The notes under the pieces were generated by a model. That model was not told where the DNA came from. It worked only from the letters and a program-made list of their open reading frames with translations, and did not search any database. Of a stretch of DNA of 64,000 nucleotides, positions 9,743 through 17,132 are shown one piece after another. Source of the stretch: Deltaproteobacteria bacterium (GTDB taxonomy: Bacteria; Desulfobacterota; Desulfarculia; Desulfarculales; Desulfarculaceae); contig JAHLLK010000019.1 of the NCBI GenBank assembly GCA_020444165.1, positions 1 through 64,000 on the forward strand, in the 5' to 3' direction. The position numbers and the translations under genes were made by a program. Each line of letters opens with the position of its first letter. Positions within the stretch are counted from its first letter, which is position 1.

Positions 9743-9846
9743 CCAGATGTTTGCCGACAAGGCGACGGACAAGCGACAACCGGAGGCGTAGCTGAAGCTA
9801 CGTCGAGGTTGGAGCGAAGTCCGCAACGCCGCCGGCGGGCATCTGG
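9743..9846 (+). repeat. 104-bp family-2 element, copy 1
   Basis: It is bounded by CCAGATG (9743-9749) and CATCTGG (9840-9846). The interior includes gcgacaaccggaggcgtagc, then aagctacgtcgaggttgg, and can fold around ggcgtagct/agctacgtc. It matches the element at 12263-12366 (opposite strand, same length) and a diverged copy at 10595-10699. Similarity to that diverged copy continues past the end into tcctgaaat. I see no target-site duplication. Confidence 0.8.
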
Positions 9847-9879
9847 CGCAGCCGCCCCCGTCCTGAAATCCATACCCTA

Positions 9880-10464
9880 TCAGCGCCAGCCGTGTTCCGT
9901 ACCCGCCCGCAGCCGGGTCAGGTTGGCCCGGTGGCTGAACAGCACCAGGAGCCCCATGGCCAGGCTCACCATGATCTCCTCGGCGGGCAGGGCCAGGGCG
10001 AGCATCCACAGGGGCGCACTGAGGCAGCCGGCCATGGAGCCCACGGACATGAAGCCGGTGAACCTGACCCCCACCACCAGGACCGCCAGCACCCCCACCA
10101 GCACCAGGGGCGACAGGGCCGCATAGACCCCCAGGGCGGTGGCCACGCCCTTGCCGCCCCGGAAGCGGAGGTACACCGGCCAGCAATGGCCGGCAAAGGC
10201 GGCCAGGCCCACCAGGGCGGCCTGCCAGGCCGGGAACCACAGGCCAGTGAGGATCACCGGTACGGCTCCCTTGGCCGCGTCCAGGAGCAGGGTCGCCACC
10301 CCGGCCGACTTGCCGGCCGCCCGGGACACGTTGGTGGCCCCGATGTTGCGCGAGCCCAGGGTCCGGGGATCCGGCGCGCCCCAAACCCGGGCCACCAACA
10401 ACCCGAAAGGCACCGCGCCCAACAGGTACCCCCCCAGCAGGTATAGAGCGAATAGCGGTTTCAA
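9880..10464 (-). CDS. plsY: acyl-phosphate:glycerol-3-phosphate acyltransferase PlsY
   Basis: PlsY makes lysophosphatidic acid from acyl-phosphate and glycerol-3-phosphate at the inner membrane. The 194-residue polytopic protein has the three signature loops: SRNIGATNVSRAAGK near residue 38, GHCWPVYLRFRGGKGVATALG near 92, and a third near the C-terminus (HRANLTRLRAGTEHGWR). About five hydrophobic helices are visible. The start is TTG 10464 with AGGAGG 5 nt upstream. A TATAAT box sits close ahead (10485-10490), giving a very short leader. Confidence 0.95.
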   Translation of the reverse strand: MKPLFALYLLGGYLLGAVPFGLLVARVWGAPDPRTLGSRNIGATNVSRAAGKSAGVATLLLDAAKGAVPVILTGLWFPAWQAALVGLAAFAGHCWPVYLRFRGGKGVATALGVYAALSPLVLVGVLAVLVVGVRFTGFMSVGSMAGCLSAPLWMLALALPAEEIMVSLAMGLLVLFSHRANLTRLRAGTEHGWR

Positions 10465-10484
10465 ACAGGCCTCCTAGCCCGGAT

Positions 10485-10490
10485 ATTATA
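10485..10490 (-). promoter_or_regulatory. -10 box for plsY
   Basis: On the minus strand the sequence is TATAAT, about 20 nt before the TTG start and just upstream of the AGGAGG site. No good -35 hexamer is spaced 16-18 bp away; the best upstream word is TTGTCG at 20 bp. The element is therefore either weak or activator-dependent. Confidence 0.4.
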
Positions 10491-10594
10491 GGGGGGCCGG
10501 GTGGTTGGATCGACAACAATTTGATTTGGATCAGTTTTTCAACTGAGACCTTTTTTGGTTTTGCCGGTCACGTTTGGTCAGCTGGACCAGCCCA

Positions 10595-10699
10595 GCCAGA
10601 GGGCGGCTGATAAAACGGCGAACCGGCGACCACGAAGGGCGTAACCAAAGCTACGTCCGGGTGGGAGCCAAGTCGCAGGCGCAGCCGGCGGCCATCTGG
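10595..10699 (+). repeat. family-2 element, diverged copy 2
   Basis: The order of blocks matches copy 1: ccaga, aaccggcgacca, gggcgtaacc-aaagctacgtcc, gtgggagccaagtcgca, gccggcggccatctggcgca, followed by tcctgaaat. Many substitutions separate it from the other two copies, so it is older or under different constraint. It fills much of the 400-bp gap between plsY and the DUF3842 gene. Confidence 0.65.
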
Positions 10700-10876
10700 C
10701 GCAACCGCACGCCCGGGTTTCCTGAAATAGCCGGGCCAGTCGCCACAATCCACCCTCCCATGATATAACCTTCAGGCATCCGGCGCCACCGCCGGATGCC
10801 CGGCGGGCGGGCTGGCCGGAGCCGGGCTTGCCCGCGGGGGATCGCCGTTGTATCCTAAAACGAATCGGGAGGAACC

Positions 10877-11296
10877 GTGCGCATTTGTGTGATCGACGGC
10901 CAAGGCGGCGGCATCGGCAGCGTGCTGATCCGGCGCATCAAGGAGGAGTACGGCGAGGACGTGGAGGTCCTGGCCCTGGGCACCAACGCCATTGCCACGG
11001 CCCAGATGATGAAAGCCCGGGCCAACCGGGGGGCCACCGGCGAAAACGCCATCATCACCACCATAGCCCAGGCTGACGTGGTGATCGGCCCCCTCGGCAT
11101 CGTGCTGGCCAACTCCATGATGGGGGAGGTGACCCCGGCCGTGGCCGCGGCGGTGGCCTCCTGCCCGGGCCGGAAGTTCCTGCTGCCGCTGACCCAGGAG
11201 AACGTCGAGGTGGTCAGCGTCACTCACCAACCCTTGCCTCACCAGGTGGATATAATAGTCAAGGAACGTCTAAAGGAGATGTTTAACCATGTGTGA
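10877..11296 (+). CDS. DUF3842 family protein
   Basis: The 139-residue protein starts with GTG 10877 (GGGAGG upstream). It begins MRICVIDGQGGGIGSVLI, a beta strand plus glycine-rich loop like a Rossmann or P-loop-like nucleotide-binding start, then shows LALGTNAIATAQMMKARANRGATGENAI and a VVIGPLGIVLANSMMGEVTP segment. I recognise it as DUF3842, a family without assigned function. The next gene, a CooT-like nickel protein, overlaps by 8 nt; translational coupling suggests a shared role, perhaps in nickel handling. That role is inference from position only. Confidence 0.8.
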   Translation: MRICVIDGQGGGIGSVLIRRIKEEYGEDVEVLALGTNAIATAQMMKARANRGATGENAIITTIAQADVVIGPLGIVLANSMMGEVTPAVAAAVASCPGRKFLLPLTQENVEVVSVTHQPLPHQVDIIVKERLKEMFNHV

Positions 11297-11483
11297 AGCC
11301 ACCGCCTACATAGTCGACGCCAGCGGCGAGGAGAAACTCCTTTTGGCCGACGTGGACCTCATTGAGCCGCAAACCGATGGTGAGATCCGTTTGGTATCCA
11401 TTTACGGCGAGCAAAAGGTGCTGAAAGCCAGCATCAAATCCATGTCTTTGGTGAATCATCGGGTGGTTCTGGCCGCCAGTTGA
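11289..11483 (+). CDS. CooT family nickel-binding protein
   Basis: The 64-residue protein matches the CooT family, whose studied member in Rhodospirillum rubrum binds Ni(II) through a cysteine next to the initiator Met and is needed for maturation of CO dehydrogenase. Here C2 is present (MCEATAYIVD) and the rest is a small beta-rich domain (KLLLADVDLIEP, IRLVSIYGEQKVLKASIKSMSLVNHRVVL). AAGGAG precedes the ATG. It overlaps the DUF3842 gene. No CO dehydrogenase genes are in this window. Confidence 0.85.
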   Translation: MCEATAYIVDASGEEKLLLADVDLIEPQTDGEIRLVSIYGEQKVLKASIKSMSLVNHRVVLAAS

Positions 11484-11591
11484 GGGCCGGGCCGCGGGCT
11501 CCCGCCCCGACCCCTTCCCAGAAGATCCCCAAAACCGGGCGGAAACCGCCTTCGGCCGGGTTTCGCCACTGTGCCGGCATAGGGAGGAACC

Positions 11592-12242
11592 ATGGCCAGC
11601 AAAGAAGCCATCGACAAAATCGTAAGCAACCTACACTGGTTGGGGCACGACTGTTTCCGTCTGGACCGCCCCGGGGGCGGCCCCGTCTATTGGGACCCCT
11701 ACCAAATCAAGGGCGGTCCCACCGCGTCCCTGATCCTCATCAGCCATGACCACTTCGACCACTGCTCGCCCGAGGACGTAGCCAAGATCCAGGGCCCGGA
11801 CACAGTGATCGTGACCGAGGCCAACGCCGCCAGCAAACTTTCCGGCAAGGTGAAGGTGGTGGGGCCGAACCACAGCTTGGGGGTGGGCGACCTCAAAATC
11901 ATGACCGTGCCCGCCTACAACGTGGACAAGGCCTTCCATCCCCGGGGCAACGGCTGGCTGGGCTTCATGCTCATCGTGGATGGAGTGCGCATCTACCACG
12001 CCGGCGACACCGATTACATCCAGGAGATGGACATGTTCACCGTGGACATGGCCCTCCTGCCGGTGTCGGGCACCTATGTGATGACCGCCGACGAGGCGGT
12101 GAACGCCGCTTTGGCCATCGGGCCCCAGCTGGCCATCCCCATGCACTACGGCAGCATCGTGGGCGGCGACGACGACGCCAAGCAGTTCCAAAAGGGGCTG
12201 GAAGGCATGATCCCGGTCAAGATTTTGCCCAGGGAGAGCTAA
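11592..12242 (+). CDS. MBL-fold metal-dependent hydrolase (UlaG-like)
   Basis: The 216-residue protein carries the beta-lactamase-fold zinc motif SHDHFDH at about residues 54-60. A second histidine region (NHSLGVGDL and AFHPRGNGW) and YHAGDTDYIQEM provide further metal ligands, and PMHYGSIVGG lies near the C-terminus. It resembles short UlaG-like hydrolases of the L-ascorbate-6-P lactonase type annotated widely in bacteria and archaea. The substrate is unknown. GGGAGG sits just before ATG 11592. It follows CooT by about 110 nt and may share its transcript. Confidence 0.85.
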   Translation: MASKEAIDKIVSNLHWLGHDCFRLDRPGGGPVYWDPYQIKGGPTASLILISHDHFDHCSPEDVAKIQGPDTVIVTEANAASKLSGKVKVVGPNHSLGVGDLKIMTVPAYNVDKAFHPRGNGWLGFMLIVDGVRIYHAGDTDYIQEMDMFTVDMALLPVSGTYVMTADEAVNAALAIGPQLAIPMHYGSIVGGDDDAKQFQKGLEGMIPVKILPRES

Positions 12243-12262
12243 GCGGGGGGTGGCCGGCTTAG

Positions 12263-12366
12263 CCAGATGCCCGCTGGCTTCGTTGCGGACATCGCGCCAA
12301 CCTCGACGTAGCTTGGGCTGCGCCTCCGGTTGTCGCTCGTCCGTCGCCTGGCCAGCCGACATCTGG
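12263..12366 (-). repeat. 104-bp family-2 element, copy 3 (reverse orientation)
   Basis: Read on the minus strand it runs CCAGATGTCGGCTGG, a GGCGACGGACGAGCG block, an ACAACCGGAGGCGCAGC block, AAGCTACGTCGAGGTTGG and AGCGGGCATCTGG. It has the same 104-bp length and terminal CCAGATG/CATCTGG as copy 1, with only scattered differences. The preserved length and ends argue for a discrete element. Confidence 0.8.
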
Positions 12367-12630
12367 CTGGGCCGGTCCGGAGGCGAAACGGCATCTGAAT
12401 AATGGGAGCCTCAACTTAAAAACCGCCCAATATCAGATTGCTGAGGTTTGGGTCGGCTGTCTCTCATGAAATTTCTGAGCTAGTCGGTATGCGAAGCCCC
12501 GCCGGCGGCACACTTCGTATTCGGGAGCTAGAGCCTGTCGGTGTACTCGTGCCACAGTTGTTTTCAGCAGATTTCCCACTTTCGGCCGGAATTCCCGGTT
12601 GGGGAAGGCCTTTGCGCTTCCCTGTTAAAA
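12367..12630. other. intergenic region with no recognised feature
   Basis: This stretch lies between the family-2 element and the family-1 hairpin. No ORF with a ribosome site, promoter match or strong hairpin was found. Base composition is less GC-rich than the flanking genes. Confidence 0.5.
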
Positions 12631-12704
12631 ATATGAAGTTTTTTGGGGGATGGGGAACGTGGGGGGCAGGACCCTTTTTTCCAAAAAAGGGTCCTGCCCC
12701 CCAC
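12631..12704 (-). repeat. family-1 hairpin element, copy b
   Basis: A perfect 22-bp stem (12659-12680/12683-12704) has a 2-nt loop. The flank atgaagttttttgggggatg is shared, in reverse, with copy a. The copy-specific stem segment is CAGGACCC, paired with GGGTCCTG. Unlike the other four copies, it is not downstream of a gene in its own orientation; it lies just ahead of the EamA gene start. Confidence 0.85.
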
Positions 12705-12733
12705 ATTCCCGTTTCTCCGACAGCCTCCTAGCC

Positions 12734-13597
12734 GTGGCGTGGTTCTGGCTGGCGTTGGCTGCGGCCTTTTTGCTGGCCACCAGCGATTTTCTCATCCGCC
12801 GCTATTTCCAGGGCCTGCCCTGGGGGCAGGTGGTGCTCTTGCGCTTCGCGGGGATCATCCCCCTTTCCCTGGCCATTCTGGTGGCCGCGCCGCTCCCGCG
12901 GGTGGACCCCGCCTTTTTCTGGGCCGTGGGCCTGGCCCTGCCGGCCGAGCTGACCGCCGCGGTGCTGTACGTGCGGGCCATTCAACTCTCCCCCCTGGCC
13001 CTGACCCAGCCTTTCATGGCCTTCTCGCCCCTGTTCGTGGTGGGCACGGGCTACTTCACCCTGGGCGAGCTGCCCAGCCCGGCCGGTTTCCTGGCCGTGG
13101 GGTTGGTGGTGGCCGGGGCCTATATCTTGAACGTGCACCAGGCCAAAACAGGCGTGTGGGCGCCGCTGTTGGCTATCCGCCGGGAAAAGGGCTCCTGGCT
13201 CATGCTCGTGGTGAGCCTGTTGTACGCCTACACCTCGGTCCTGGGCAAAAAGGCCATCCTGGCCTCCAGCCCCTGGTTCATGGCCGGGGTCTATCCGCCG
13301 CTCATGGGGATCGGCCTGGTGACCATCCTGGCCCTGCGGGGCGAGTTTCCCCGCTCCTGGCCGGGGCGGCGGGGGCCCATGGCCGCCTTGGCCCTGTGCA
13401 TGACCGGCATGGGGGTCTGCCACTACTGGGCCATCAGCCTGGCCCCGGCGGCCTACATGATCGCGGTGAAAAGGATGAGCATCGTCTTCGCGGTGCTCTA
13501 CGGCGGGGTGCTCTTGGGCGAGAAACGCCTGGGCCAGCATCTGGCCGCGGCCGGGCTCATGGCTGCCGGAGCCGGGTTGATCCTGCTGTGGGGCTGA
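12734..13597 (+). CDS. EamA/DMT-family membrane transporter
   Basis: The protein is a ten-helix drug/metabolite transporter made of two EamA repeats; the first repeat spans about residues 1-135 and the second 150-285. Hydrophobic segments include WFWLALAAAFLLATSDFLI, LLRFAGIIPLSLAILV and AAAGLMAAGAGLILLW. GTG 12734 gives 287 residues, the usual length. The frame is open further left (ATG 12650), but that extension reads through the family-1 hairpin and looks non-coding. No clear ribosome site precedes the GTG, so the start is uncertain. Substrate unknown. The stop is 9 nt from the end of the convergent channel gene. Confidence 0.85.
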   Translation: MAWFWLALAAAFLLATSDFLIRRYFQGLPWGQVVLLRFAGIIPLSLAILVAAPLPRVDPAFFWAVGLALPAELTAAVLYVRAIQLSPLALTQPFMAFSPLFVVGTGYFTLGELPSPAGFLAVGLVVAGAYILNVHQAKTGVWAPLLAIRREKGSWLMLVVSLLYAYTSVLGKKAILASSPWFMAGVYPPLMGIGLVTILALRGEFPRSWPGRRGPMAALALCMTGMGVCHYWAISLAPAAYMIAVKRMSIVFAVLYGGVLLGEKRLGQHLAAAGLMAAGAGLILLWG

Positions 13598-13606
13598 GCC
13601 GCCCCC

Positions 13607-14602
13607 TCAGCCTTGGTTCAGGATGCTGCCCAGCTTGGACATGGAGGCGCGGGGGCCCAGGGCGATGAGGGTGTCCTGGGCCTCCACCACGGTGTCGGCC
13701 GGCGGGTTGAAGAGCATCTTGCCGTCGGGCTTCTTCACGGCCAGCACGATGACGTCCAGTTTCTGGCGGATGCCCGAGTCCTTCAGGCTCTTGCCGGCCA
13801 ATTCCGCCTCGGCCCGCACCACCAGTTCTTCCATCTGCAAGGCCATGTCGGTGCTGTGGAAGGTGAGGTCGATGAAGTCGGCCACCGAGGGGCGCAGCAG
13901 CATTTGGGCGATGCGCCGCGCCCCGATGAAGTAGGGCGACACCACCTTGTTGGCCCCGGCTCTTTTCAGCTTGCGCTCGCCGCCGGGCTCCACCGCCCGG
14001 GCGATGATGAAAAGGTTGGGGTTGATGCCCCGGGCGGAAAGCACGATGTAGACGTTGTCCGCGTCGGAGCTGACCGTGGCCACCAGGCCCCGGGCGCGTT
14101 CGATGCCCGCGGCCATGAGGCTTTCGTCCTCCGTGGCCTCGCCCAAAACATAGAGGGTGCCCTCGGCCTCCAGGCGCCGCATGACCGTTTCGTTTTTCTC
14201 GATCACCACGGTCTGGACGCCCACCTCCTTGAGCATCTGGTCCACCAGCGAGCCGATGCGTCCGTAACCGCAGATGATGTAGTGGTTTTTCAGGTCGCGG
14301 ATATGGCGCTGCAAACTTCTCCTCCCCAGGACTTCGCGGATTTTGCCTTCCACCACCATCTGGGCCAAGAGGCTCAGAATGTAGAAGATGGTGCCCACTC
14401 CCACGGCCAACAGCACCATGGTGAAGATCCGCCCCGGCCAGGACAAGGGACGGACCTCGCCGAAGCCCACCGTGGTCACGGTGATGGCGGTCATGTACAG
14501 GGCTTCCAGGAAGGTCCAGTGCTCGATGAGCATGTACCCCACGGTGCCCACCGCCACCACCATCAAGGCCAGCCCGATACTGAATAGGACGCGATGCTTC
14601 AC
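13607..14602 (-). CDS. potassium channel protein with RCK (TrkA-N/TrkA-C) domains
   Basis: This inner-membrane K+ channel subunit (331 residues, GTG start) has two helices flanking a pore loop with the selectivity filter TVGFG at residues 44-48. Next comes a Rossmann RCK domain (HYIICGYGRIGSLVDQML near 108) with an acidic IEKNE after the second strand, and a C-terminal TrkA-C domain (AGKSLKDSGIRQKLDVIVLAV). The architecture matches the MthK/Kch type gated by ions or nucleotides bound to the RCK ring. It is the last gene of a minus-strand group with the DUF3426 gene and hpt. Confidence 0.93.
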   Translation of the reverse strand: MKHRVLFSIGLALMVVAVGTVGYMLIEHWTFLEALYMTAITVTTVGFGEVRPLSWPGRIFTMVLLAVGVGTIFYILSLLAQMVVEGKIREVLGRRSLQRHIRDLKNHYIICGYGRIGSLVDQMLKEVGVQTVVIEKNETVMRRLEAEGTLYVLGEATEDESLMAAGIERARGLVATVSSDADNVYIVLSARGINPNLFIIARAVEPGGERKLKRAGANKVVSPYFIGARRIAQMLLRPSVADFIDLTFHSTDMALQMEELVVRAEAELAGKSLKDSGIRQKLDVIVLAVKKPDGKMLFNPPADTVVEAQDTLIALGPRASMSKLGSILNQG

Positions 14603-14675
14603 GAAATGGCGTCGCTATCTGGCTTGTCGCCCCGCCGCCGGGCGCCAAGGCCCGGCGGGGATGAAGGCGGGGGGA

Positions 14676-15695
14676 TCAGTTGGCGCTCTGGGTGCCCGGC
14701 CCCACGGCCGGAGGCTCCGCTGGGCCCGGCGGGGCGGCTGGGGGGTTGGCCGGCGGGGCGGCCGGCGAGGCGGCGGAAGGCGAGCTGCCGGGAGGCGTAC
14801 CCGGGGGCAGGGGCTCGGATCGCTCCACCTCGGCGGTGAATTCGGTGACGTTGCCGGGCAGGTCCGAGAACACCAGCATGAAGTTCTGCCACCCGTTGGG
14901 CGCCACCTGGTAGAGCTGGCCGTCAGGGCCCACGGGGTTGGCCAAGCGCGCCTCGATCTCCTTGCGGGTCATGCGCTTGAGCTCTTCGGGGGTGAAGGAG
15001 GGCCCGGCGTACACCTCGGCCTGGCGCACGGTCTGGCCTTGGTCGTCGTGCAAACGGCCTTGCACCAGGGTCTTGACCCGGCCCTGGCCGCCCTTGTTCT
15101 CCACCAGGCCCTGGATCACGAAAATGCGGCCCACGTTTTCGTTGATGCGCCAGTAGCCGCGCACGTCCGAGAGCCGGAGGTCGGCGGCGGTGGCGGCCGG
15201 CGGCGGGGTCTGGCCCGGCGCGGCGGGCTCGCCGGCGGCGCCCGGAGCCGCCGGACCCGTGCTCAGGATGTAGGAAGCCAGGGGCAGGGTGCGGGCCACT
15301 TCCAGGAACCGGCCGCCCAGGCCCAAGCGGTCCATGATGATGAGCCCGCCCACGGCCAGGGCCACGAGGATCACCAGGCCGCCCACCAGCCAGAAGATCA
15401 CTTTGAAGGCCTTGCCGCGGCCCGAAGCCGTGGGGGCCGGGCCGTCTTCCAGGCTGAGATCCAGATCGCCCAGGGACGGCGCGGGCGCCGCTTTCTTGCG
15501 CCCGCCCTTGCCCGGCTGGCCCAGGTCAAAGGTGAACTCGTCCTCGGCCGGGGCCGCGGCGGGGGCCCCCGCCCCGGGGGGGAACACCTGGAAGATCTCG
15601 TCACACTTGCTGCAACGCACCCAGGAGCCCTCGGGGGAGAGCTTGTTCTCGTCCAATTGGAATTTGGTGTCGCAGGTTTGGCAGGTGACGATCAT
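14676..15695 (-). CDS. MJ0042-type zinc-ribbon protein with DUF3426 domain
   Basis: The 339-residue protein starts with a zinc-ribbon MIVTCQTCDTKFQLDENKL...VRCSKCDEIFQVFPP (two CxxC pairs, residues 5-8 and 28-31), then a low-complexity cytoplasmic linker, one transmembrane helix (IFWLVGGLVILVALAVGGLII, about 100-122), and an extracytoplasmic DUF3426 domain with DVRGYWRINENVGRIFVIQGLVENKG. The C-terminal 50 residues are Pro/Ala/Ser-rich. The family is widespread in delta- and gammaproteobacteria with no assigned role. hpt lies 26 nt upstream in the same direction. Confidence 0.85.
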   Translation of the reverse strand: MIVTCQTCDTKFQLDENKLSPEGSWVRCSKCDEIFQVFPPGAGAPAAAPAEDEFTFDLGQPGKGGRKKAAPAPSLGDLDLSLEDGPAPTASGRGKAFKVIFWLVGGLVILVALAVGGLIIMDRLGLGGRFLEVARTLPLASYILSTGPAAPGAAGEPAAPGQTPPPAATAADLRLSDVRGYWRINENVGRIFVIQGLVENKGGQGRVKTLVQGRLHDDQGQTVRQAEVYAGPSFTPEELKRMTRKEIEARLANPVGPDGQLYQVAPNGWQNFMLVFSDLPGNVTEFTAEVERSEPLPPGTPPGSSPSAASPAAPPANPPAAPPGPAEPPAVGPGTQSAN

Positions 15696-15721
15696 ATCGC
15701 GAACCCTCGGGTGATTGGCCG

Positions 15722-16252
15722 TCAGAACTTGAGCTCATAAATGCCCGGCAAATGACGGAAACACTCGTCAAAGTCCAGGCCATAGCCCACCAAAAAGCCT
15801 TCGGGCACATGGAAGCCCACGTAATCCATGGACACCTCCACGCGGCGGCGTTCGGGTTTGTCTATGAGGGTGCAGGTCTTGATGCTGCCGGGGTTCATCT
15901 CCTGGATGCGGGACAACAGCCACTGCAGGGTGAGCCCGGTGTCCACGATGTCCTCCACCACCAGCACCGTGCGCCCGGTCAGGTCGATCTCCGGGGCTTG
16001 GGTCATGGTGATGGTGCCGGAGGACTCCGCGGAAGAACCATAGGAGGACAGGCGCACGAAATCCACCTGGCAGGGCACGTCCAGGTGGCGGACCAGATCG
16101 CTCAGGAAGATGAAGGCCCCCTTCAAGATGCCCAGCACCACCAGCTTTTCACCGGCCAGATCCTGGGAGATCTGCTGGGCCAACTGGCGCACCCGCTCTT
16201 GGATGGTGTCCGGTGCGAGCACCGTGACCCGTTCTTTTTCGTGTGGGGGCAC
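15722..16252 (-). CDS. hpt: hypoxanthine phosphoribosyltransferase
   Basis: Hpt salvages hypoxanthine or guanine to IMP or GMP using PRPP in the cytoplasm. I place the start at GTG 16252, preceded by AAAGGAG, giving 176 residues, normal for the family; the longer open frame upstream is only the tandem repeat. The PRPP-binding motif VLVVEDIVDTGLT is at about residues 96-108, with GILKGAFIFLSDL near 41, a flexible-loop region SSYGSSAESSG near 69, and the base-binding segment VGFHVPEGFLVGYGLDFDE near the C-terminus. The upstream region is the 85-bp repeat array. Confidence 0.95.
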   Translation of the reverse strand: MPPHEKERVTVLAPDTIQERVRQLAQQISQDLAGEKLVVLGILKGAFIFLSDLVRHLDVPCQVDFVRLSSYGSSAESSGTITMTQAPEIDLTGRTVLVVEDIVDTGLTLQWLLSRIQEMNPGSIKTCTLIDKPERRRVEVSMDYVGFHVPEGFLVGYGLDFDECFRHLPGIYELKF

Positions 16253-16277
16253 GCGGTGGTTCTCCTTTGGGCCGCTG

Positions 16278-16660
16278 GTCCCGCTTGCGCGTCCGAAACT
16301 CCTGCCCGGAACCCTGTCCCGGAAAGCGCCCGGGGATGGCCGCCGTTTTTCCCGGGGGACTGGTCCCGCTTGCGCGTCCGAAACTCCTGCCCGGAACCCT
16401 GTCCCGGAAAGCGCCCGGGGATGGCCGCCGTTTTTCCCGGGGGACTGGTCCCGCTTGCGCGTCCGAAACTCCAGCCCGGAACCCTGTCCCGGCAAGCGCC
16501 CGGGGATGGCCGCCGTTTTTCCCGGGGGGGCTGGCTCCGCCTTGGCGTCCGAAACTCCAGCCCGGAACCCTGTCCCGGCAAGCGCCCGGGGATGGCCGCC
16601 GTTTTTCCCGGGGGGGCTGGCTCCGCCTTGGCGTCCGGAACTCCAGCCCGGAACCTCCGG
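16278..16660. repeat. 85-bp tandem repeat upstream of hpt, about 4.5 copies
   Basis: Units begin near 16278, 16362, 16447, 16533 and 16619 and are 84-86 bp long. Two subtypes exist: the first three units read cccgcttgcgcgtccgaaac and the last two ctccgccttggcgtccgaaac, with ggaaagcg versus ggcaagcg later in the unit. This shows that expansion happened in steps. The unit is GC-rich with a ccgtttttcccggggg segment. The array occupies the region where an hpt promoter would be expected. Confidence 0.9.
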
Positions 16661-16756
16661 CAGATTAACCTACCGGATTCAATAATCAATCGATGCCACC
16701 ATAGAGCAAGGCGCTGGCGATGTCAAACATAAAGAAGCTTAACAGCCTGTTATCAC

Positions 16757-17029
16757 CTAGATTGCGCCTTTTCCCGCCCGGCCGGCCCGCCGGATGCGTT
16801 CCAACAGCTCCGCGGCCACCCCGGGGGGCGGGGCGGTCCGGCCCAGGATCACTTCCCAGAGATCCAGATCCTCCAGGTCGATGAGCCGCTCGAACTGGAT
16901 CAGCTCGTCGCGGCCCAGGCCGGTAAGGCCATCGGCCACAAAGGGGCGAAGGAACAGTTCCACTTCCAGGAAGCCCCGTTTGGCCGCCCGGAGCCTGAGT
17001 TTCCGCCGCCATAACGCCAGCTCGTCCAT
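16757..17029 (-). CDS. sdhE: FAD assembly factor SdhE
   Basis: SdhE helps attach FAD covalently to SdhA. The 90-residue protein carries the family signature RGFLEVELFLRPF (RGxxE, residues 18-22), and an acidic second half (FERLIDLEDLDLWEVILGR) typical of the family. ATG 17029 has AGGAG 7 nt upstream; longer upstream starts run into a terminator hairpin. It lies just downstream of sdhB, separated by that hairpin, so it is probably made by read-through or its own promoter. Linkage to sdhCDAB supports the assignment strongly. Confidence 0.92.
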   Translation of the reverse strand: MDELALWRRKLRLRAAKRGFLEVELFLRPFVADGLTGLGRDELIQFERLIDLEDLDLWEVILGRTAPPPGVAAELLERIRRAGRAGKGAI

Positions 17030-17076
17030 GTCGCTCTCCTGCCTCATTCTAGCCGCCCACCCCCCGGGCCGGGGTG

Positions 17077-17113
17077 AAAAATGTGGCGCCAAGCCCGCAG
17101 GCTTGGCGCCACA
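17077..17113 (-). terminator. intrinsic terminator after sdhB
   Basis: The perfect 14-bp stem tgtggcgccaagcc/ggcttggcgccaca (17082-17095/17100-17113) with a 4-nt loop is followed on the minus strand by TTTTTCACC. It begins 20 nt after the sdhB stop. Confidence 0.75.
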
Positions 17114-17132
17114 GTATAAAGTCAAACAGTAA

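Noticed and set aside
16243..16685. Repeat proteins encoded by the 85-bp array
   Set aside because: The unit is not a multiple of three throughout (84-86 bp) and frames shift between units; no ribosome site.
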